Assembly: GCF_009389715.1 (NCBI RefSeq)
Contig: NC_052404.1
Span: 2,844,738 to 2,908,737 of the forward strand
Direction of reading: 5' to 3'
Source: Phoenix dactylifera
Lineage: Eukaryota; Streptophyta; Magnoliopsida; Arecales; Arecaceae
Length of the DNA stretch: 64,000 bases
The notes below the pieces were generated by a model. That model did not search any database. It had not been told where the DNA came from and saw nothing but the letters and a program-made list of their open reading frames with translations. Positions 58,912 to 64,000 of this stretch are shown here, piece after piece. Positions within the stretch are counted from its first letter, which is position 1. Each line of letters begins with the position of its first letter. The position numbers were made by a program, and so were the translations under genes.

Positions 58912-59617
58912 GGGTGCATGAATACTCTCCTAAATATCGAATTTTGCATGAATACCTTTCCAAAATTGATTCTACCCTTTTTTATTCTTATTTTTGGATA
59001 TGTACCCATGCTATCTAACGTAATTAAAAAATTAACGGTTTTAAATTAAAATAACTAAAATATCCTAAATAGGTAGACGTGCAAACAGAAACATTTATAA
59101 AGGATCGCGATCACGACCCCGATGGCAGAGAAAAAAGACAGAGACAATAGCACAATTTCAAAATTTTATTTTTTTATTAATATAAATATGATTTTTCTTA
59201 ACACAGTTAGAACAATCGTTATATTAGAAGCATTTGTACAATAACAGAGTTTTACGAGGGTATACATGCAAATATCAATTTTGGAAGGATATTCATGCAA
59301 AATTCGATATTTAGAAGGATATTCATGCAAAAAATCCTTTTTTTTTAGTAGACGATTCTTGAGAACTAGCACATTTCAAAGTGGCTTATGTTTGGTTGAG
59401 CATCTATTTTATTAGAAAAGTTATATGAAATACCTACTATATCCTTAATAAAGAGAAACTTATTTTCCATGTCCTCTATGGGTCTTTCTTTTCCATATAT
59501 AAGAACGCTGTTTTTTCATCTCTCTCTTTTGAAAACTGTAATCAAATAAGAAGAATTTTTTTATTTTTTTATTGACCACACTTTTTTTCTTGTTTTTCGA
59601 CTAACCAAATGAGTCGT
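58836..59617. mobile_element. MITE related to 39377-39792, interrupted by a second element
   Basis: The left end, TTAGAACTTGTTTGGTTTGC, and the right end, reverse complemented as GACTCATTTGGTTAG, resemble the element at 39377. Internal matches include TTTGGTTTGCGGGAAG, GTGGCTTATGTTTGGTTGAG and CCTTAATAAAGA. The segment 58881-59346 has no counterpart in the other copy and is a separate insertion. Confidence 0.6.
58881..59346. mobile_element. Inserted element with 56-bp terminal inverted repeats and a poly-G run
   Basis: Arms at 58915-58970 and 59274-59329 are near-perfect inverted repeats. Each arm holds two units of TGCATGAATA followed by AAATATCGAATTT or CAAAATTGAT. Outside the left arm is T10-11 then G24 (58891-58914); outside the right arm is AAAAAATCC then T9. 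The central 300 bp are non-coding. Confidence 0.75.
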
Positions 59618-60370
59618 CAGATGTAACAGCCCTACCTTTATGTGTGGGCTTCCTCTTATGATTTTTTTTATAATCCATAGAGGATGCCTCCACATTCCTT
59701 GTGACCACCATGGTTGTCAATTGATTGGTGGCTTAACCATCTTTATACCACTCAATACTCTTTTATTTGGTCCCCTCCCCTTCAATAATGTAAAGAATAG
59801 TGCCATAAATAAGTCCTCCAATCTCCTTCCTCTCCTCTGATCCGGTGTGACGCCAATACAGACAGAAGACTTTTGTTGCACATGGGACAAATTGCTAGCC
59901 TGTACTTCATCCCGAAATCGCTAAAATGAGTACAGACAAATAGCGTGTGGGCCCCCCACCTTAGCGTGTGCCCCCTCCTCTCCATGCGATCGCCGCCGTA
60001 CGATCTCCGTGCATGGCCTTAAATTGGACAGCCCTGATTGCTCCAATTCCGTAGGAGTCCTTGTCCTGCTCCCACCAATCATCGTACATGTAACGCGCCT
60101 ACCGGTTATAATTAATATTATAAAAATAACCTTGCTATTCTTCTATACGAGCTGCTTCATAGAAACATCTATGCAAATAATCAAGATGTAATGCTAGATT
60201 AAAAATAAAATGGCATTATTTATGTGTATAATTTCATCCAAGTTTCTGCAATGGCCTCGCATTAGGATGATCACTTTACCAGGGAACTAAAATTCTTACA
60301 ATATTATAACAGTTATGCAAGCTCCCTTTTTTTCAATAATACAAACCATCCTTCCATTTTGATGCTAGAG
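59618..60370. other. Region without recognised gene
   Basis: A GC-mixed segment around 59800-60060, with short ORFs on both strands that match no family I know. No repeat structure was noticed. Confidence 0.4.
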
Positions 60371-60860
60371 GGTTTTTTTTTTTGGTAAAATAGCTACTTT
60401 TGGTAAGCCGGCGTGAGTACAATCAACTAAGTCAAGATATAAAATGTGGCCTAAAAAAGGGGTTACAACATTAATTCATGTTCATGAGACCTCTCCGAAG
60501 TGATAAGCAGCAAAAGAGGCCGTCCCAGTCAGCCGCCCTGTTCGCCTTCTGATATACATAAACAGCTTGAAAGGAGTCACAGTCTCGCACCATCCGTTGT
60601 GTATCGCTAATGAGAGGATGATCGTCAACCTGTCATACAGCATTCCGAATTCAGCCGATCACCATAACAGAGTCTCCTTTTAGACTAATTTCACCGGTCC
60701 CTAGAACAATCATCGCATAGGTGATGCCCTCCCATGCCACTCTGAACTCCGCTCCTATGACTGTTGTGCCACAAATGTGCCGCCCTCCTGCAGTAATAGT
60801 CATTTTTTTGTCAATGATGATAAGGAATTCGACAGTAAGCACCTTATATTGCGATATCAA
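60370..60860 (-). mobile_element. LINE RNase H 3' end, copy at 60 kb
   Basis: On the minus strand, 60860-60651 reads GAEFRVAWEGITYAMIV and ISLKGDSVMVIG, the RNase H strand-helix with the catalytic Glu and Asp positions (GAE...W, GDS). Further on, 60630-60480 corresponds to the QLADWV-type C-terminal end. The plus-strand T-run at 60373-60382 followed by GGTAAAA fits a poly-A tail. Confidence 0.7.
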
Positions 60861-60975
60861 TGTTAGAAGTCTTAACCCACCACAAATAGTTTGATCAATA
60901 AGTTATGGTCATTTTTTGTCAATGATGATAAGGAATTCAAAAGCAGGCACCTTGTATTGTGATATCAACATTACT
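60801..60975 (+). repeat. Direct duplication of about 65 bp
   Basis: CATTTTTTTGTCAATGATGA and TAAGGAATTC, then AAGCACCTTATATTGCGATA at 60801, recur as CATTTTTTGTCAATGATGAT ... GGCACCTTGTATTGTGATA at 60910, a shift of about 108 bp. Confidence 0.8.
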
Positions 60976-61326
60976 AAAACCTTGATTTTGATGTTCTTGC
61001 CATTCCATTATAACACTCCTCATATGTTATTGTTCTTTATCATTACTACGATAAAATCATTGTTATCGATTCACCCTTTCATTATTCAAGTGAAATTGAT
61101 AAGAAGTCAACAACATCATAGAAGCCATATCCAAAACACCACAAGGCCTCTCATCAAACAATAGAGCAAGTAACATAATACGGATTGGCTTAACATAAAG
61201 GCTTTCGGTTAGGGCTAGCATGATCATCGGCCCTTGCACCATTCTTCTTGCAACCGAAACAAACATTATCACAAGCGCTACCATAAGTTGCCAAAGCAAG
61301 AAGCCATAGAAATAAAATGTAATGAC

Positions 61327-61790
61327 ATTATTATTATTATTATTATTATTTGTACAATGGCAGCTCACACCCTACGGATGTGAATGCGGCCTAGAACGTC
61401 AGAAAACAGAAGGCTACATAGGGGCTCCGACACAGACACGTGATCCGTCCAGATAAAACCTCCAGAGTGATGAGCAGCAAAGGAGACAACCCAGTCAGCG
61501 GCATCGTTTGCCTCCTCGTAAACATGCGTGGCCTGGTAGGAGTCACACTCTCCTAGTAGGTTACGGATGTCATAGAGTAGCGGCCTCTCCTCAGCAACGC
61601 CTCTCCAACTCCAGACCTACTCGATAACTGTGGTCGAGTTCCTTTCGAGGAGGATACTGTCTACGCCCAGCACCCGTCTCGCATAAATAACACCCTCTCA
61701 TGCAACTTTGAGTTTGGCGCAAACAACAAATATGTCAAAAATCTGTCGTCCTCTTACTGCCATCAGTCTGGCGACGCGGTCTCTTTAATG
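61327..61790 (-). mobile_element. LINE RNase H 3' end with (TAA)n tail
   Basis: Minus strand: CAAGTCCGTCG-type frame words around 61740-61640 give GVIYARRVLGVDSILLERNS-like text, and 61560-61460 corresponds to the segment at 31440-31384 (GAGTGATGAGCAGCAAAGGA on plus). The plus-strand ATT repeat at 61327-61350 is the reverse of a (TAA)n tail, a common plant LINE 3' end. Confidence 0.65.
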
Positions 61791-61847
61791 ACATTATTCA
61801 AGACAATTATGCATTGTATCAATGCCTCCACATAATCATTAGGGGTG

Positions 61848-62369
61848 GCAAAATATGACCCGACCCGCCAACCCGACCTGTGTTCGACCCGCCATAAACA
61901 GGTTTGGATTTAGCCTAAATAGGTTCAGGTCGTAAACAGGTCGACCCGTTTAACCTGTTTATTAATTGGGTCGGATACGGGTTTTAGATGTCTGACCCGT
62001 TTAAACCGTTTAAGCCGTTTAACTGTTGGGCAGGTTAAACAGGTCTAAACAGGTTAAACGAGTTAAACATGTTAAACAGGTCTAAACAGGTTAAACGGGT
62101 CTAAACAGGTCTAAACAGGTCGGATTGGGCAGGTTAAACAGGTTGGGTTGGACAGGTTAGACATGTCTAAACAGGTTAAACGGATCAGATTAGGCAAACA
62201 AGTTAAACAGGTCGGGTCGGGTTACCTGTTTAATAAACAGGTCAGATTCAGATTGTAATTTCTGACCTGTTTAATAAACAGGTCGGGTTCAGGTTTATGA
62301 TTTTTTGACTCGACCTGCATGTGATCCGACCCGTTTATGATCCGACCCAACCCGATTGCCACTCCTGCA
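61848..62369. mobile_element. hAT-like non-autonomous element of GACCCG/AACAGG motifs
   Basis: The left end is TAGGGGTGGCAAAA and the right end ATTGCCACTCCTG (reverse complement CAGGAGTGGCAAT), matching the CAGGGGTGGCAA type of hAT termini. The interior is built from repeated GGTTAAACAGGTCTAAACAG, GACCCGTTTA and CAGGTCGGGT words in both orientations. The flanks CATAATCAT and CATATGCAT match at 7 of 9 positions, a possible decayed target duplication. There is no coding capacity. Confidence 0.65.
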
Positions 62370-62649
62370 TATGCATATGAATAGTAATAAAAAAAACACT
62401 AGTTTATCACATCCATCGAATATATAAAACGTGATGCAGGTATGTATTTGTTTATTCTAACCAAGGTGGCCAATGTTTTGGACCAGGCTGGAATGAACTG
62501 GACTCGAGCCCCGGGATTTGATGAGCTCGGGGCGTGATGAGTGTGCTCGCGCTCAGCAATCACGAGGGCACGATGCCAGGAATTGTTATTAAATGCCAAT
62601 AACTTTTCTCTTTTTTTTTTTTGGATTTCTCTGACGTGCGTTTTTTTTA

Positions 62650-63050
62650 AAAAATATTGAAACGTTTTTTTGTTCGGGGAACTGACTTTAGATCGTACGG
62701 TTCTGAGCGGAGCTTAGCTGGAATTAGCGGAGGACAGCTGGCTCGTACGGCCGGCGATACGCTGCTCCCGTCGCCGTTCGTCTGTCGAGAACTGTAGCCG
62801 CGCTGTCCCCGCCCTCCCTTGGTCCTCCCCCTCCCCCTCCCCCTCCCCCACCACCTTTTCTCATTTCTCAGTTCTAATTCTATAAACCCCCTCCCCCTTT
62901 TCTTTTTTTTGGTACAACCCCCTCCCCATTCCCCATCTCGCTCGCTCGCTCTCTCTCTCTCTCTCTTCCTCCCATGGGCCAGGGGAACCTTGGTTGCCCT
63001 CGTGCTCCCAATCATTCCTGAGAATGCCCTGCGACTCCCACTACCGTCGT
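62650..63050 (+). promoter_or_regulatory. Orphan promoter and 5' UTR-like segment
   Basis: A sharp shift to GC- and pyrimidine-rich sequence: GCCGTTCGTCTGTCGAGAAC, (CCCCCT)n near 62825, TATAAACCCC at 62881, CT repeats at about 62940-62967, and ATGGGCCAGGGG at 62974. This resembles a plant housekeeping-gene leader. The frame after that ATG stops after 15 codons, and no exon was recognised downstream to 64000. It could be a promoter fragment, a captured first exon or a decayed gene. Confidence 0.35.
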
Positions 63051-63308
63051 TTTGTCATTCATTGTCCAACCAATTAACAGAAGGGTATGTGATTGAATGT
63101 TCACCGGGCTTGCAAAATTATATATTACATGCCACCATCCACTAGATTCGGTGCTGAATTTGTAAAGCGATGGTCCACTTTTGAATGCTTGTTTAGAATA
63201 ACATAATGAAAGCAAAGGCCATTGCTTGCTGGCTCGGTCCCTAATCTGTTGGCCTTGTTTTGCTTTAAAATGATGTAGGTAAAGAAAAAATCAATCTTTA
63301 ATATGAGG

Positions 63309-63311
<3 letters not shown>

Positions 63312-63347
<36 letters not shown>
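63312..63347. repeat. (TA)n microsatellite
   Basis: About 18 TA units directly abutting the 5' end of the TRIM-like copy at 63351. Confidence 0.95.
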
Positions 63348-63349
<2 letters not shown>

Positions 63350-63350
63350 A

Positions 63351-63665
63351 TGTGTGTTTAGTCTCATATTTGCTATGTATTGGATAAATTTTGGATATTT
63401 ATATAAGGCCACGAAACTTAAATAAAATCTTTTGATTAATCTTTATAGGTGAGATACTGCATATGTGGACTAGGAGATACTGTAGCACGAGTTCATTTGG
63501 ACTAACTACAAGTTGATCGTAATGTTTGTGAATGAATTTAAATGAATTTAGACCCTTGGCTTGGCGATGATGCTAGATCTTAAATAGAATAAAATCTTGG
63601 ATATTTATACAACACAAATAGCATGTTTTGATTAGTATTTTTAGGTGAGATCTTGGGCTATTACA
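63351..63665 (+). mobile_element. Second, decayed TRIM-like copy
   Basis: TGTGTGTTTAGTCTCATATT and GGATATTTATATAAGG resemble the LTR at 56194. The internal GTGGACTAGGAGATACTGTA and CACGAGTTCATTTGGACTAA match GTGGAATAGGAGACACCGCA and CACGGATCCATTGAAGCTAA of that element. The last 75 bp (TTGGATATTTATACAACACA to GGTGAGATCTTGGG) repeat part of the LTR, so a truncated second LTR remains. Confidence 0.55.
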
Positions 63666-64000
63666 TTTAAAATAGTGGCTCATTTATGCAAAATACATGA
63701 TGCTACTTTTTCCGATTGACATAAAACTTTTATATTATAATATTATTTTGTTACATAGAGCAAGAAAGTATTTTTTTTAAAAGAAATAAAATTAGGGTTA
63801 ACTTCGTAGCGTCGCACCTATCCCCTCAATAATCTTAGATTCTGAATTTGATTATTAGATGCCATATATAAAAAATCTGGATTTTGATAATCTAATACCG
63901 TTGTCTCTCTCTTATAACACAATTGTTATGACAGAATAATGTTCTTATAACAATTATTATTTAATATTTTTTAAGTATATGGTGTTGTGGATATTATTTG
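63666..64000. other. AT-rich end of window
   Basis: No gene, RNA or repeat was recognised. Two short CTTATAACA words flank a direct repeat ACAATTGTTATGAC/ACAATTATTATT near 63920-63960. Confidence 0.4.

Noticed and set aside
62647..63015. 122-codon minus-strand ORF rich in Arg/Gly/Glu
   Set aside because: It is low-complexity antisense of CT- and CCCCCT-rich leader-like DNA.

Overview
This is a nuclear plant chromosome segment. It contains intron-rich genes with GT-AG splice sites, mitochondrial- and plastid-targeted proteins, an Au-type SINE, LINE RNase H remnants, LTR fragments and many MITE-like elements. A monocot is most likely, because the intronless PPR gene has a strong 5'-to-3' GC decline and an Au SINE is present. 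The gene and repeat style resembles a palm, but that is an impression and was not tested.

Layout. 1-10398 (+): 3' part of the INO80 chromatin-remodelling ATPase gene, 17 exons reconstructed, 5' end outside the window. 12433-24017 (+): mitochondrial RecA homologue of the RECA3 type, 8 exons, with an in-frame six-residue duplication. 24018-28432: AT-rich intergenic DNA with a degenerate LINE fragment. 28433-31028 (+): secreted GH17 beta-1,3-glucanase with a TATA box and two exons; the intron starts with a long composite microsatellite. 31270-32095: LINE remnant (-) abutting 32207-34387 (+), an intronless P-class PPR gene resembling At4g20740. 34388-38437: intergenic, no gene seen. 38438-39092 (-): two-exon gene for a small plastid-type membrane protein. 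39093-40558: divergent intergenic region with a MITE, a LINE scrap, a tandem repeat and the UBP24 5' region. 40559-52062 (+): UBP24-type deubiquitinase, 7 coding exons, whose large introns carry a GTACCGG-rich foldback element and an Au SINE. 52063-64000: gene-poor and repeat-rich, with a possible TRIM retrotransposon (two related copies), nested MITEs, two LINE 3' ends, a hAT-like element of GACCCG/AACAGG motifs, several microsatellites, and an orphan promoter-like segment near 62650-63050.

The genes form no operon or cluster. INO80 (nucleosome remodelling, recombination) and RECA3 (mitochondrial genome maintenance) both concern DNA maintenance, but in different compartments, so their adjacency is probably chance. 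Each multi-exon CDS was assembled by hand from splice sites; INO80, RECA3, GH17, UBP24 and the plastid gene all sum to a multiple of three with no internal stop seen.

I found no convincing new gene system. The observations most worth a second look are the RECA3 duplication beside the DNA-binding loop, the TRIM-like element, the CpG-dense foldback element in the UBP24 intron, the microsatellite at the glucanase splice donor, and the nested MITE with a poly-G run.
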